A DNA stretch of 64,000 bases. It comes from Flavobacterium aquidurense (lineage in GTDB: Bacteria > Bacteroidota > Bacteroidia > Flavobacteriales > Flavobacteriaceae). Positions within the stretch are counted from its first letter, which is position 1, and every line of letters begins with the position of its first letter. The stretch lies in the NCBI RefSeq assembly GCF_001404985.1, contig NZ_JRLF01000012.1, forward strand, positions 186,001 to 250,000. The letters are read 5' to 3'. The translations under genes and the position numbers were made by a program. Shown one piece after another: positions 34,126 through 44,018 of this stretch. Below the pieces are notes generated by a model. That model was not told the origin of the DNA, did not search any database, and saw nothing but the letters and a program-made list of their open reading frames with translations.

Positions 34126-35526
34126 CTAAATTTTCTCCGCCATTTCAAGCGCTGTATTCAATGCTCTTAATTTATTATAAACTTCCTGCATTTCACTTTC
34201 TTCGTCAGAACTTGCTACGATTCCGGCTCCGGCCTGACAATGTAACTGATGGTTTTTGCTCAGGAATGTTCGAATCATAATCGCGTGATTAAAGTTGCCT
34301 TCAAAATCCATGAAACCAATTGCGCCTCCGTAAAAATTACGATTTGTTTTTTCGTAATCTTCTATTAATTGCATCGCTCTGTGTTTTGGAGCACCGCTTA
34401 AAGTACCCGCCGGAAAAGTATCTGCAACAACCTGCATTGTGGTTGCTTTTTCATGCAGATGGCCTGTAACTTTAGAAACCAAATGAATTACGTGCGAGAA
34501 AAATTGCACTTCTCTGTATTTTTCGACATTTACATCATGTCCGTTTCTACTTAAATCATTTCTGGCTAAGTCGACCAACATTACGTGTTCGCTGTTTTCT
34601 TTTTTATCCTCAGAAAGTTGTTTTGCTAAAACGGCATCACGCTCATCATTTCCGGTTCTTTTAAAAGTTCCGGCGATTGGGTGAATCTCAGCTTTTCTGT
34701 TTTTTACGATAATTTGTGCTTCGGGCGAAGAACCAAATATTTTGAAATCTCCATAATCAAAAAAGAATAAATATGGTGATGGATTGATACTTCTTAAAGC
34801 GCGGTAAACGTTAAATTCATCACCTTTGAAACCTTGTGTGAAACGACGTGATAATACCAATTGAAAAACGTCTCCACGGAAACAATGTTTTTTGGCTAAA
34901 GCTACATTGTGTTTAAATTCATCATCGGTTAAGTTAGAGAAACCTTCGCCTTCTTTAGAGAATTTATAAGATGCAATATTTCTGGATTGTAATAATTGTT
35001 CAATTTCCGAGATATTGTTTTTTCCATCTACACTATGACAAAAAATGTATGCTTCATTTTTGAAGTGATTTATGGCGATGATATTTTGATATACTGCATA
35101 AAACACATCCGGAATTAAAGTTGCACTATCTTTTTTAGCGATGGAAACCTTTTCGAAATAGCGAACTGCATCGTAAGAAATGTATCCGAATAAACCATTA
35201 TTAATGAATTTAAAATCGTTTTTCTCAGATTTAAACTGGCTCGAAAATTCCTGAATTACTTCTGGAATGTTTGTCGAAGAATCAATGTTAACCTGTGATG
35301 TTGTTCCATCAGGAAAAGTTTTTGATATGACTTCATTTTCGATTTTAATAGTAGCAATAGGGTTACAGCATATGTAGGAGAAACTATTATCATTTCCGTG
35401 ATAATCACTACTCTCTAATAATAAACTATTAGGGAATTTATCTCTGATTTTAAAATAAATACTTACCGGAGTAATTGTATCTGCCAGAATTTGTTTGTAA
35501 TGCGTGTTGAGTATAAATGGTTTCAA
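34126..35526 (-). CDS. trpE: anthranilate synthase component I
   Basis: A 466-residue chorismate-utilising enzyme making anthranilate with TrpG. N-terminal part has LLLESSDYH, the LLES feedback motif for tryptophan binding. The catalytic half shows LVLSRRFTQGF, NPSPYLFFFDYGDF, IAGTFKRTGNDERDAVLAK, FPAGTLSGAPKHRAM and YGGAIGF. The start is an unusual TTG (35524-35526), as no ATG in frame fits relatives. Expression should be limited by attenuation: a leader peptide with WWW and a terminator lie just upstream. Confidence 0.97.
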   Translation of the reverse strand: MKPFILNTHYKQILADTITPVSIYFKIRDKFPNSLLLESSDYHGNDNSFSYICCNPIATIKIENEVISKTFPDGTTSQVNIDSSTNIPEVIQEFSSQFKSEKNDFKFINNGLFGYISYDAVRYFEKVSIAKKDSATLIPDVFYAVYQNIIAINHFKNEAYIFCHSVDGKNNISEIEQLLQSRNIASYKFSKEGEGFSNLTDDEFKHNVALAKKHCFRGDVFQLVLSRRFTQGFKGDEFNVYRALRSINPSPYLFFFDYGDFKIFGSSPEAQIIVKNRKAEIHPIAGTFKRTGNDERDAVLAKQLSEDKKENSEHVMLVDLARNDLSRNGHDVNVEKYREVQFFSHVIHLVSKVTGHLHEKATTMQVVADTFPAGTLSGAPKHRAMQLIEDYEKTNRNFYGGAIGFMDFEGNFNHAIMIRTFLSKNHQLHCQAGAGIVASSDEESEMQEVYNKLRALNTALEMAEKI

Positions 35527-35572
35527 AGTATGTTGTTTTTTAGTTTAATATATTTTTGCTTGAGTTTTTACC

Positions 35573-35607
35573 AAAAAAAAAAGGCTTGTCGTGATGACAA
35601 GCCTTTT
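35573..35607 (-). terminator. trp attenuator terminator
   Basis: Stem arms 35596-35607 and 35579-35590 (AAAAGGCTTGTC / GACAAGCCTTTT) with loop 35591-35595. Minus-strand transcripts then run into a U-tract (A-run 35573-35582). It lies between the leader peptide and trpE. An alternative pairing of its segments with the leader end (35636-35650) would prevent it. Confidence 0.88.
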
Positions 35608-35643
35608 ATATTTATAGTTTTACAATACCATAGGAAGCTTTGT

Positions 35644-35700
35644 TCACGACGTTTGACGTAAATTCTTCCACCACCAAGTATTGTTCATTATTGTTTTCAT
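35644..35700 (-). CDS. trpL: trp leader peptide with three consecutive Trp codons
   Basis: An 18-residue peptide, MKTIMNNTWWWKNLRQTS, with three TGG codons in a row at 35668-35676. Its stop codon overlaps the sequence GTCGTGA (35644-35650), which can pair with TCACGAC in the terminator loop and arm. When Trp-tRNA is scarce, the ribosome stalls on the Trp codons and leaves GTCGTGA free to form the antiterminator. When it reaches the stop codon it covers it and the terminator forms. A Bacteroidetes trp leader motif of this kind (Bacteroid-trp) is known; this fits it. Confidence 0.88.
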   Translation of the reverse strand: MKTIMNNTWWWKNLRQTS

Positions 35701-35717
35701 ATCTTATTTTTGATGTC

Positions 35718-35746
35718 ACAAATATATAAATGTAATTTGAATTACA
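35718..35746 (-). promoter_or_regulatory. trp promoter
   Basis: On the minus strand TTG (35744-35746), an 18-bp spacer and TATATTTG (35718-35725) match the Bacteroidetes consensus TTG-N17-23-TAnnTTTG. Transcription should start about 35712, 10-15 bases before the leader peptide ATG at 35700. Confidence 0.82.
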
Positions 35747-35823
35747 ATACATGATTTGTAAAAAAAATCTTTTAATAATCCATAAAATTGTTAAATTCTG
35801 TAAAATATTATTTGTTTAAAGGC

Positions 35824-37101
35824 TTAATTCCCAATTGCCAGTGTATTGTTTTGGTTCATTCGAAAATCAGGATTCCCTTTGATATTAGGCATTGTAAACA
35901 ATTCAATATTTTTTATTCTTGTAAAATTAATTTCAAAATCAGGATTATTATAATATTTCTGAATTGTTGTATTAGCACCTCCGGCTTCGCTTGTAATTCC
36001 TCCATTGCAATTATTCACAATTAAATTTTTGAAAGCTATTTTAGCTAAATTAGCTTCTCCATTTCCAATATTTCCTTCCAATAACGCAAACGGAGTGAAG
36101 CCTGAAATAATACTATTGGATAAAGTAAAAAAAGTATCTTCTCTAACATAAACGGATTCTCTGACAAGTCCTTGGTTGTTTTCTTCTAAATTCACCAAAG
36201 TAATGTTACTGGCATTTATTTTGGTCATTTTTTTAGTCATATCAGTGTTTCCAATTTTATCATATGAATCTACTTCAAAACATCTTGATCCTGAAACATC
36301 AGATGAAAATGGATGACGAACAGCAATACTATTATTGATATTAATCTGAGCTCCTTGTGTAAAATCGAAATCATCATCTGTAGTTCTGTATGAAACAAGA
36401 TTATTCATATTCAAATCTCCGCCATAACATTCGAAAGAATCGTCGTTAGAAAAACTAATCTGAATATTACTTAAAACTGTTTTTTTACCCACACCGGCTA
36501 ATGAAAGTCCGTTAAGTTCCTTGGCAGCACTTAGTTTTCTGCCGGAATATTCGATACGAACATATTTTAAAATTCCTGAATTATCTTCAGCATCTTGTCC
36601 TCCGTAATGATTTAACATTGGTTCTAAATCAAATGGTAACGTGTGTATGCCTCCAATCGTGTTTATTGGCGCTTTTCCAAGTATAATGATGCCGCCCCAA
36701 TCTCCTGGTTTTCTGTCTGCTATTTCTTTATTCGAAGTAAAAACAATAGGATCAGTTTCTAATCCTTCGGCTATTATTTTTGATCCATTGGTAATAACGA
36801 GTGTTCCACAAGTTTTGTCATCGCCGCGAATAACTGTTCCCGGCTCTATGGTTAAAACTGCATTTTTGGTTACGTAAACAACTCCAACTAATTGATATGT
36901 ATTACGTTTGGTAAGTTTAGTGTCTTTATCAATAGTTCCTGCAATAATGTTTGTAGCTTCGCTATATTCAGTGTTGGCTGGTTTAAAATTGGTCCAGTTG
37001 CTCATCCAGTTTGTGTTGCCTATAATTCCTTTAGGTTGTTGGGCTTGTATAAATAAAGTGCTTAGAAGAGTAATAATTACAATACATGTTTTTGTTTTCA
37101 T
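35824..37101 (-). CDS. secreted parallel beta-helix-like protein
   Basis: A 425-residue exported protein with a signal peptide ending FIQAQQPKG. The rest is rich in short beta strands and Asn, with typical helix-coil phrases: VVYVTKNAVLTIEPGTVIRG, GTLVITNGSKIIAEG, PGDWGGIIILGKAPINT, LKYVRIEYSG and SFSNDDSFECYGGDLNMNN. These suit a right-handed beta-helix as in adhesins or polysaccharide lyases. No catalytic residues could be identified and no T9SS C-terminal domain is seen. No operon partner. It is found upstream of the trp promoter, on the same strand. Confidence 0.7.
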   Translation of the reverse strand: MKTKTCIVIITLLSTLFIQAQQPKGIIGNTNWMSNWTNFKPANTEYSEATNIIAGTIDKDTKLTKRNTYQLVGVVYVTKNAVLTIEPGTVIRGDDKTCGTLVITNGSKIIAEGLETDPIVFTSNKEIADRKPGDWGGIIILGKAPINTIGGIHTLPFDLEPMLNHYGGQDAEDNSGILKYVRIEYSGRKLSAAKELNGLSLAGVGKKTVLSNIQISFSNDDSFECYGGDLNMNNLVSYRTTDDDFDFTQGAQININNSIAVRHPFSSDVSGSRCFEVDSYDKIGNTDMTKKMTKINASNITLVNLEENNQGLVRESVYVREDTFFTLSNSIISGFTPFALLEGNIGNGEANLAKIAFKNLIVNNCNGGITSEAGGANTTIQKYYNNPDFEINFTRIKNIELFTMPNIKGNPDFRMNQNNTLAIGN

Positions 37102-37246
37102 AACTATGATTTTGAATTTCTAGTTTTGTTTTTTAATTACCCCAAAATTAGAAGCCGAATGTTAATCAAAGTCCTGTATGTTGTTACGAAAGTGTTACGT
37201 GATTGTTAAGGAGGTTATGTTTTTGAAAATAAATAAAAAAAACAAA

Positions 37247-37271
37247 CCCCAATAGTTACTAACTATTGGGG
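37247..37271 (-). terminator. terminator of the yceI gene
   Basis: CCCCAATAGTTA pairs with TAACTATTGGGG around a very short loop. An A-run (37234-37241) gives U's on the minus strand. It ends the MarR-nitroreductase-YceI unit. Confidence 0.8.
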
Positions 37272-37301
37272 TGTTATTATAAGAATTAGTAAATCTTAAA
37301 A

Positions 37302-37868
37302 TTAGAATTTTAAAGCTACAGTTAATTCGAAATCGTCATTGATAGTTTTATCTCCTAAGTTTTCGAAGAAGTTACCAGAGTTGTATTTGATATCGTATTT
37401 AGTTCTGTCAACTTTGAAAGCTGTTGTAGCAGTGTTTCCGTTTACAGCGATGTCAAAAGTTACTGGTTTAGTAATTCCTTTGATAGTTAAGTCAGCAGTT
37501 ACAGTATAAACGTCAGTTGCTTTAGCTCCGATAGTTTTGAAAACTAATTTTGCAGTTGGGAATTTATCCGTTCCAAAGAAATCGTCAGCTTTTAAGTGAC
37601 CATTCAATTTTCCTTGATATTCTCCAGTTAAGTCAGTTGAAGTTAAAGAAGTCATATCAACAGTGAAAGATCCACCAGTTAATTTTTTTCCTTTAAAAAC
37701 TACAGCTCCATCTTTAAAGTTTACAGTTCCAGAGTGTTCTCCAGTTACTTTTTTACCTACCCATTTGATAGTAGATGCTTTTACGTCGATTTTTTTAGTT
37801 TGAGCATTTACTGAAATACTAGCCGCTGCTACGAATAATGCTATTGCAATTGTTTTTAAATTTTTCAT
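37302..37868 (-). CDS. YceI family periplasmic protein
   Basis: A 188-residue exported protein with signal peptide (up to SVNAQTKK). It has the lipocalin-like YceI barrel: KWVGKKVTGEHSGTVNFKDG, FTVDMTSLTSTDLTGEYQGK, LNGHLKADDFFGTDKFPTA, VTADLTIKGITKPVTF and FKVDRTKYDIKYNSG. Family members bind isoprenoid-like lipids and react to stress, and their role here is unsure. It is 31 bp downstream of the nitroreductase gene, so it is probably co-regulated by the MarR protein. Confidence 0.93.
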   Translation of the reverse strand: MKNLKTIAIALFVAAASISVNAQTKKIDVKASTIKWVGKKVTGEHSGTVNFKDGAVVFKGKKLTGGSFTVDMTSLTSTDLTGEYQGKLNGHLKADDFFGTDKFPTAKLVFKTIGAKATDVYTVTADLTIKGITKPVTFDIAVNGNTATTAFKVDRTKYDIKYNSGNFFENLGDKTINDDFELTVALKF

Positions 37869-37899
37869 GTTGTTAAAATTGATTTTGGATTAATAATAA

Positions 37900-38532
37900 T
37901 TATATAGTGATAAATAATTCCTCGTGAGATTTTCTAACTTTTTTGTAATGTTGAGCGTCGTCCTCATTATGTCTGTATCCTACAGTAGCAATAACTGAAG
38001 CGTTTAAACCTAATTTATCTAAGCCTAAGATTTCATTGAATGCAGCAGGATTAAAACCTTCCATTGGCGTTGCATCAATTTTTAATTCAGATGCAGCACT
38101 TAATAAAGTTCCTAAAGCGATATAAGTTTGTTTTGCTGTCCAGATATTTTTAGCATCTTGTGATAAGTTAGCGATTGTACCTTTCATCATATCAGCAAAT
38201 CCAGCCAAAGCATCAACAGGAACACCTCTTGTTTCGCTGATATTTTTGATGTAAGCATCTACAGATTCTGCTCCGGCGTTTAAGTCGTTTGCAAAAATAA
38301 ATAGTTGAGAAGCATCTGTAATTTGAGTTTGTCCGTAAGCAGCAGCTTTTAATTGCTCTCTAATTTCCGGATTTTCTACGATAATTACTTTGTAAGGTTG
38401 TAATCCGTATGAAGAAGCACTTAGTCTAACAGCTTCTTTTAAGGTATTTAAATCTTCTGCAGAGATTTTTTTGGTTGCATCAAATTTTTTAGTTGCATAT
38501 CTCCAGTTTAGATTGTCTAATAATGTGCTCAT
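37900..38532 (-). CDS. NAD(P)H-dependent FMN oxidoreductase (nitroreductase family)
   Basis: A 210-residue flavoprotein of the nitroreductase/NfsB type. N-terminal LNWRYATKKFDATKKISAED, AVRLSASSYGLQPYKVIIVE (FMN-binding) and later ATPMEGFNPAAFNEILGL and IATVGYRHNED fit it well. It reduces quinones, nitro compounds or other electrophiles with NAD(P)H. The marR gene is 5 bp upstream on the same strand, a common pair for sensing reactive compounds. Confidence 0.94.
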   Translation of the reverse strand: MSTLLDNLNWRYATKKFDATKKISAEDLNTLKEAVRLSASSYGLQPYKVIIVENPEIREQLKAAAYGQTQITDASQLFIFANDLNAGAESVDAYIKNISETRGVPVDALAGFADMMKGTIANLSQDAKNIWTAKQTYIALGTLLSAASELKIDATPMEGFNPAAFNEILGLDKLGLNASVIATVGYRHNEDDAQHYKKVRKSHEELFITI

Positions 38533-38537
38533 AAATA

Positions 38538-38999
38538 TTAATTTTGTTGGGTTCGGTATTTTTCTAATAATTTATTCAGTAATTCTAATTCTTCAGGACT
38601 TATATTCTCGGCAAATGCACGCTCGTGTTCATCTACTTTCGGGTCTAATTCTTTCAAAACATCTAATCCCTTTTGGGTGATCAGAACTTCAATTTTACGA
38701 CGATTGCCAAGGCAAACATTTCTTGTAACAAAATCCTTTAATAATAGTTTGTCTACTAATCGCGTTGTATTACTTGTTTTAGCAAGCATACGTTCCTGTA
38801 TTACACACATATTAGCAGGATTTCCTTTTTGTCCTCTTAATATACGTAACACATTATATTGCTCTCCGGATAAATCATACGGTTTTATCAACTCGTTGAA
38901 ATGATCCTGAATCACGTTTTGCGTGTACATGATATTCAGAATAACTTTTTTCGCATTATCCATCTTAACTGTACTTTTTATAACCTCTTCAATTGTCAT
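38538..38999 (-). CDS. MarR family transcriptional regulator
   Basis: A 153-residue winged-helix repressor. HTH region: GLSGEQ-type helix LSGEQYNVLRILRGQKGNPA, then ERMLAKTSNTTRLVDKLLLK and the wing VTRNVCLGNRRKIEVLITQK. A single Cys in NVCLGNRR and one in NMCVIQE could sense oxidants. The ATG at 38999 is chosen; the longer frame runs through the operators. Palindromes TTGTATATACAA at 39017-39028 and 39047-39058 are its probable binding sites. Confidence 0.92.
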   Translation of the reverse strand: MTIEEVIKSTVKMDNAKKVILNIMYTQNVIQDHFNELIKPYDLSGEQYNVLRILRGQKGNPANMCVIQERMLAKTSNTTRLVDKLLLKDFVTRNVCLGNRRKIEVLITQKGLDVLKELDPKVDEHERAFAENISPEELELLNKLLEKYRTQQN

Positions 39000-39014
39000 A
39001 GTCGTAAGTGTATA

Positions 39015-39058
39015 ATTTGTATATACAAATGTATATCTTTTAATAGTTGTATATACAA
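39015..39058 (-). promoter_or_regulatory. paired palindromic operators over the marR promoter
   Basis: ATTTGTATATACAAAT (39015-39030, perfect 16 bp) and TTGTATATACAA (39047-39058, perfect 12 bp), 30 bp apart centre to centre. On the minus strand a -7 box TACATTTG (39026-39033) overlaps the first and a TTG (39056-39058) is part of the second, spacer 22. A repressor on both would cover the promoter. Confidence 0.75.
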
Positions 39059-39238
39059 ATGTCATGTTAATTTTTTGTTAATTCAAATAACTTAGAATTG
39101 ATAGTAATGTGATTCCTTAAAAACTGCAATAAAAATACTATATTTTTTAATTTAAAATATTGATTGTTTGATATTTAACGATAGTTTAAAGTTCTTTAAT
39201 ATTTTTGAGTTTCCTTTTTTAAAGATTGATATAAAAAC

Positions 39239-39278
39239 ACTAAACCCAACAAGTTTTTAAAGGCTTGTTGGGTTTAGT
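39239..39278 (-). terminator. terminator of the glycerol operon
   Basis: ACTAAACCCAACAAG (39239-39253) pairs perfectly with CTTGTTGGGTTTAGT (39264-39278), followed on the minus strand by U-rich text. The remaining part of the gap up to marR (39066-39238) is AT-rich with nothing else seen. Confidence 0.8.
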
Positions 39279-39302
39279 GGAAAAAATAATTGCTGTTTAG
39301 CT

Positions 39303-40070
39303 TTAGAATAATGAAACTCCAAGTTGCATACGAGTATATTTCTCAGCTGGATTCCACATAATACCTGCAAAAACGGGAAGTTTATATTGAAATATCGAAA
39401 TATCTTTAGAGGCTTTAAGTCCTGTATTTACGATATTAAAATTACTATCAGAATCTTTAACATAGAGATTTGTTTTTCCGTCAAGCGAAAATCCTGCACC
39501 TACATAAGCGTCTAATGTTATTTCGTTGTTTTTTATCAACGGATATCCTAATTCTACGTAAGTTGAATATCTGCTTTTATAATCAAGATCAGATTTTAGT
39601 TCTTTATCATTTCCATATAGAATTATGTCAGCCTCTATTCGTAAAGGAAATTCCTGAGAAAAGCGATATGAAGTTCTTAAATCAATAAGATGTGTTGTAG
39701 TGTTTTTATCGTAATTAAAAACCTCCGGATGTTCCACATTTGTAGTGTTGAATAAATCCCACAGACCAATTGTAAAACCTTTATGTTTGTACTGAACATA
39801 ATAATCTACCTCAGTATATTTACCATCAAAACTGTTACCACCCCAAACCCCAACCGAAAATTTTCGTTTTTTATCAAAGGTGTAATGAATATCTCCCATG
39901 GCAGTCATGCTAGGGCTAATGATTAATCCTCTCCAAAGGTGACTGGTTGCAAGTGTAACATTAAAATTTAATCGGCTTGGTTCTTTACTGGTCGCAATTT
40001 CCGGCGTTGTTTCTTGAGCATAGCCAGCTAGTCCTATGATTGTGATCATAGAAAGAAAAAGATTTTTCAT
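39303..40070 (-). CDS. outer-membrane beta-barrel protein in the glycerol operon
   Basis: A 255-residue exported protein with signal peptide (GLAGYAQET). The mature part has alternating aromatic strands, such as VTLATSHLWRGLIISPSMTA, FSVGVWGGNSF, YYVQYKHKGFTIGLWDLFN, and ends MQLGVSLF with a C-terminal Phe, the classic barrel ending. No exact family is known. It is 28 bp after glpF, so it may help glycerol or glycerol phosphodiester uptake (inference). Confidence 0.72.
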   Translation of the reverse strand: MKNLFLSMITIIGLAGYAQETTPEIATSKEPSRLNFNVTLATSHLWRGLIISPSMTAMGDIHYTFDKKRKFSVGVWGGNSFDGKYTEVDYYVQYKHKGFTIGLWDLFNTTNVEHPEVFNYDKNTTTHLIDLRTSYRFSQEFPLRIEADIILYGNDKELKSDLDYKSRYSTYVELGYPLIKNNEITLDAYVGAGFSLDGKTNLYVKDSDSNFNIVNTGLKASKDISIFQYKLPVFAGIMWNPAEKYTRMQLGVSLF

Positions 40071-40098
40071 GAAATTTTTAGATTAAAAGAGGATATTG

Positions 40099-40830
40099 TT
40101 AATTAAGAATGAGGTATAATCCAGCAGCCAATGAAGCTCCAATTATTGGACCTACGATAGGTATCCAGGCGTATCCCCAGTTGCTACTTCCTTTTATAGG
40201 TAAAATAGCATGTATAATTCTTGGTCCTAAATCTCTTGCAGGATTTATAGCATATCCGGTAGTACCTCCTAACGAAAGACCAATTGCCCATACGACTATA
40301 GCAACAGGAAGTGCACCTATAGTTCCTAAGCCAATTGTTGCATTAGTATCAGCTGTAATTTGTAAACTTGGTCCGGCGATATAAAAAATAGAAAATATCA
40401 AAACGAAAGTCGCAATTGCTTCACTTAGCAAATTAGAGAAATTATTTTTGATGGCTGGTCCTGTAGAAAAACAAGCCAGTTTTGCACCTTCATCTTCTGT
40501 TGCGGCAAAATGGTCTTTATGGGATAACCATACTAAAAGTGCGCCTAACATTGCACCGATTATTTCACCTAATATATAGGTAGGAACTAAACTCCAGCTA
40601 AATTTTCCTATAAGTGCTAAACCAATTGTAACAACAGGATTTAAATGTGCGCCGCTCACAGGTCCTGCAATAGTTACGCCTACAAATACGGCAAAAGCCC
40701 ATGCGGTTGTAACAACAATCCAACCTGAATTATTACCAATTGTACCTTTAAGATTGACGTTTGCAACAACGCCATTTCCTAGTAAAATCATTACCATTGT
40801 ACCTAAAATTTCTGCTATAAAAGGGGTCAT
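40099..40830 (-). CDS. glpF: glycerol facilitator (aquaglyceroporin)
   Basis: A 243-residue MIP channel with six helices and the two half-helix motifs SGAHLNPVVT (NPV instead of NPA, residue ~64) and YAINPARDLGPR (NPA, residue ~196). The RDLGPR arginine and the Asp after it are typical of glycerol-conducting members. It lets glycerol through the inner membrane to be trapped by GlpK. It is 15 bp downstream of glpK. Confidence 0.95.
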   Translation of the reverse strand: MTPFIAEILGTMVMILLGNGVVANVNLKGTIGNNSGWIVVTTAWAFAVFVGVTIAGPVSGAHLNPVVTIGLALIGKFSWSLVPTYILGEIIGAMLGALLVWLSHKDHFAATEDEGAKLACFSTGPAIKNNFSNLLSEAIATFVLIFSIFYIAGPSLQITADTNATIGLGTIGALPVAIVVWAIGLSLGGTTGYAINPARDLGPRIIHAILPIKGSSNWGYAWIPIVGPIIGASLAAGLYLILN

Positions 40831-40845
40831 ATCGTTAGTTTTTAG

Positions 40846-42345
<1,500 letters not shown>

Positions 42346-42394
42346 TTATAGTATATATTTAAGTTAATAAAGTTCTATTGAAATTCAGATTCTT

Positions 42395-43972
42395 CTATCG
42401 AAATTCAGATAGAAAAAATCCTTTTGAAATATCTTTGAAATTTGCAATCTCCTGAGTTATCCAGGCTTCGTCATGTCCTAGTTCTTTAGCAAGTAATCTT
42501 GCTACTTTTTCAGAAGACTGAACTGCTGCTCTTGCATCTAAGAATAATAAACGAACACGTCTTGCTAAAATATCATCGACAGTTCTTGCCATTTCGTATC
42601 GAATCGCCCAGGCTGCTTCTGCCATTGTGAACTCGTGATCTGGATGTACTTTTTCGTTTAATTCAGGTTCATTTTGTTGCAATTGGCGTATTTTAGGAAT
42701 ATCAGAACCATAAATGTATAAGTGGTTTTCTCTGTCTAAAGTTGTAGTAGGCTGATTTCCATGAATAGAAAGATGTTCTGTATTACATCCTTTTGCAGGT
42801 ATTTTTCGTGTTTTAATTGCTTTGTCTATAATGTCTTCGGCAATTTTTCTATAAGTGGTCCATTTTCCGCCTGTAATGGTTATTAAACCGGTTTCAGAAA
42901 CTATGATTTTATGACTTCTTGAAACTTCTTTGGTGCTTTTTCCTTCTTCTTTTGGTGCTGCCAAAGGACGTAAACCAGCGTAAACAGATAAAACGTCGGC
43001 TCTGGTTGGTTTTTTTGCTAAAAATCGTTGTGCTGTTTCCAGTACAAACTCAATTTCGCTTTCTAAGGCAATTGGCTCTAAACTTTGTTTCTTGATTAAT
43101 GTATCAGTTGTTCCAACTACGATTCGATTATGCCACGGCACAGCAAATAAAACTCTTCCGTCGCTTGTTTTAGGAATCATTAAAGCATGATCGCCAGGTA
43201 AAAACGATTTGTCAAAAACCAGGTGAATTCCCTGACTTGGAACAATATATTTTTTATAAACGGTATCGTTTAGTTTCATTATAGCATTTGTAAAAACTCC
43301 TGTTGCATTAATAATGGCAGATCCTTTTAAATCATATTTGTCTCCTGTTTCCTGATCTAGTACTTGTACACCAATAACTTGATTGTTGTCATCTTTTAAT
43401 AAGTTTACAACTTTACAGTAATTTAAAATACAGGCGCCTTTTTCTGCTGCTGTTTGGGCAATATTGATAGCAAGACGTGAATCATCAAATTGTCCGTCAT
43501 GATAAATTACTCCGCTTGTTAGACCTTTTTCTTCTACGTTAGGAAGCATTTCGATTGTTTTTCTTTTCGAAATATATTTTGAACGGCCCAAACTCAAACG
43601 TCCGGCCAGTAAATCGTAAATGGTTAAACCAATGGTGTAAAAATAACCGCCCCACCAATTGTAATTTGGAATTACAAAAGATTGGTTTTTAACTAAATGT
43701 CCGGCATTTTGTGCCATTAAACCTCTTTCTTTAAGGGCTTCTTTTACTAAGTGTACATCACCTTGTTCTAAGTAACGTACACCGCCATGAACTAATTTTG
43801 TGCTTCTGCTTGAAGTACCTTTTGCAAAATCTATCGCTTCTACTAAAATGGTTTTATACCCTCTGCTTGCTGCATCAAGAGCAGTTCCAAGACCACTAGC
43901 TCCACCACCTATTACAATTACATCCCACTTTTCAGTGTTTTTTAGTTTCGATAACTGTTCTGAACGTTTCAT
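42395..43972 (-). CDS. glpD: aerobic glycerol-3-phosphate dehydrogenase
   Basis: A 525-residue FAD enzyme oxidising glycerol-3-phosphate to DHAP and giving electrons to quinone. N-terminal FAD motif: WDVIVIGGGASGLGTALDAA; then SSRSTKLVHGGVRYLEQGD, and the C-terminal DAO_C part (ARTVDDILARRVRLLFLDA). It is the first gene of the glycerol operon. Its promoter overlaps tandem repeats that are probable GlpR-type sites, and the DeoR-family regulator is encoded divergently. Confidence 0.97.
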   Translation of the reverse strand: MKRSEQLSKLKNTEKWDVIVIGGGASGLGTALDAASRGYKTILVEAIDFAKGTSSRSTKLVHGGVRYLEQGDVHLVKEALKERGLMAQNAGHLVKNQSFVIPNYNWWGGYFYTIGLTIYDLLAGRLSLGRSKYISKRKTIEMLPNVEEKGLTSGVIYHDGQFDDSRLAINIAQTAAEKGACILNYCKVVNLLKDDNNQVIGVQVLDQETGDKYDLKGSAIINATGVFTNAIMKLNDTVYKKYIVPSQGIHLVFDKSFLPGDHALMIPKTSDGRVLFAVPWHNRIVVGTTDTLIKKQSLEPIALESEIEFVLETAQRFLAKKPTRADVLSVYAGLRPLAAPKEEGKSTKEVSRSHKIIVSETGLITITGGKWTTYRKIAEDIIDKAIKTRKIPAKGCNTEHLSIHGNQPTTTLDRENHLYIYGSDIPKIRQLQQNEPELNEKVHPDHEFTMAEAAWAIRYEMARTVDDILARRVRLLFLDARAAVQSSEKVARLLAKELGHDEAWITQEIANFKDISKGFFLSEFR

Positions 43973-44018
43973 ATAGTGTTTGTTTTTGTTTCTTTTGTTG
44001 TTTTTTGTTTCTTTAAAG

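Noticed and set aside
36641-36877. 78-codon frame inside the beta-helix gene on the other strand, and similar frames elsewhere.
   Set aside because: They lie wholly within well-supported genes and lack any family feature; they are antisense shadows.
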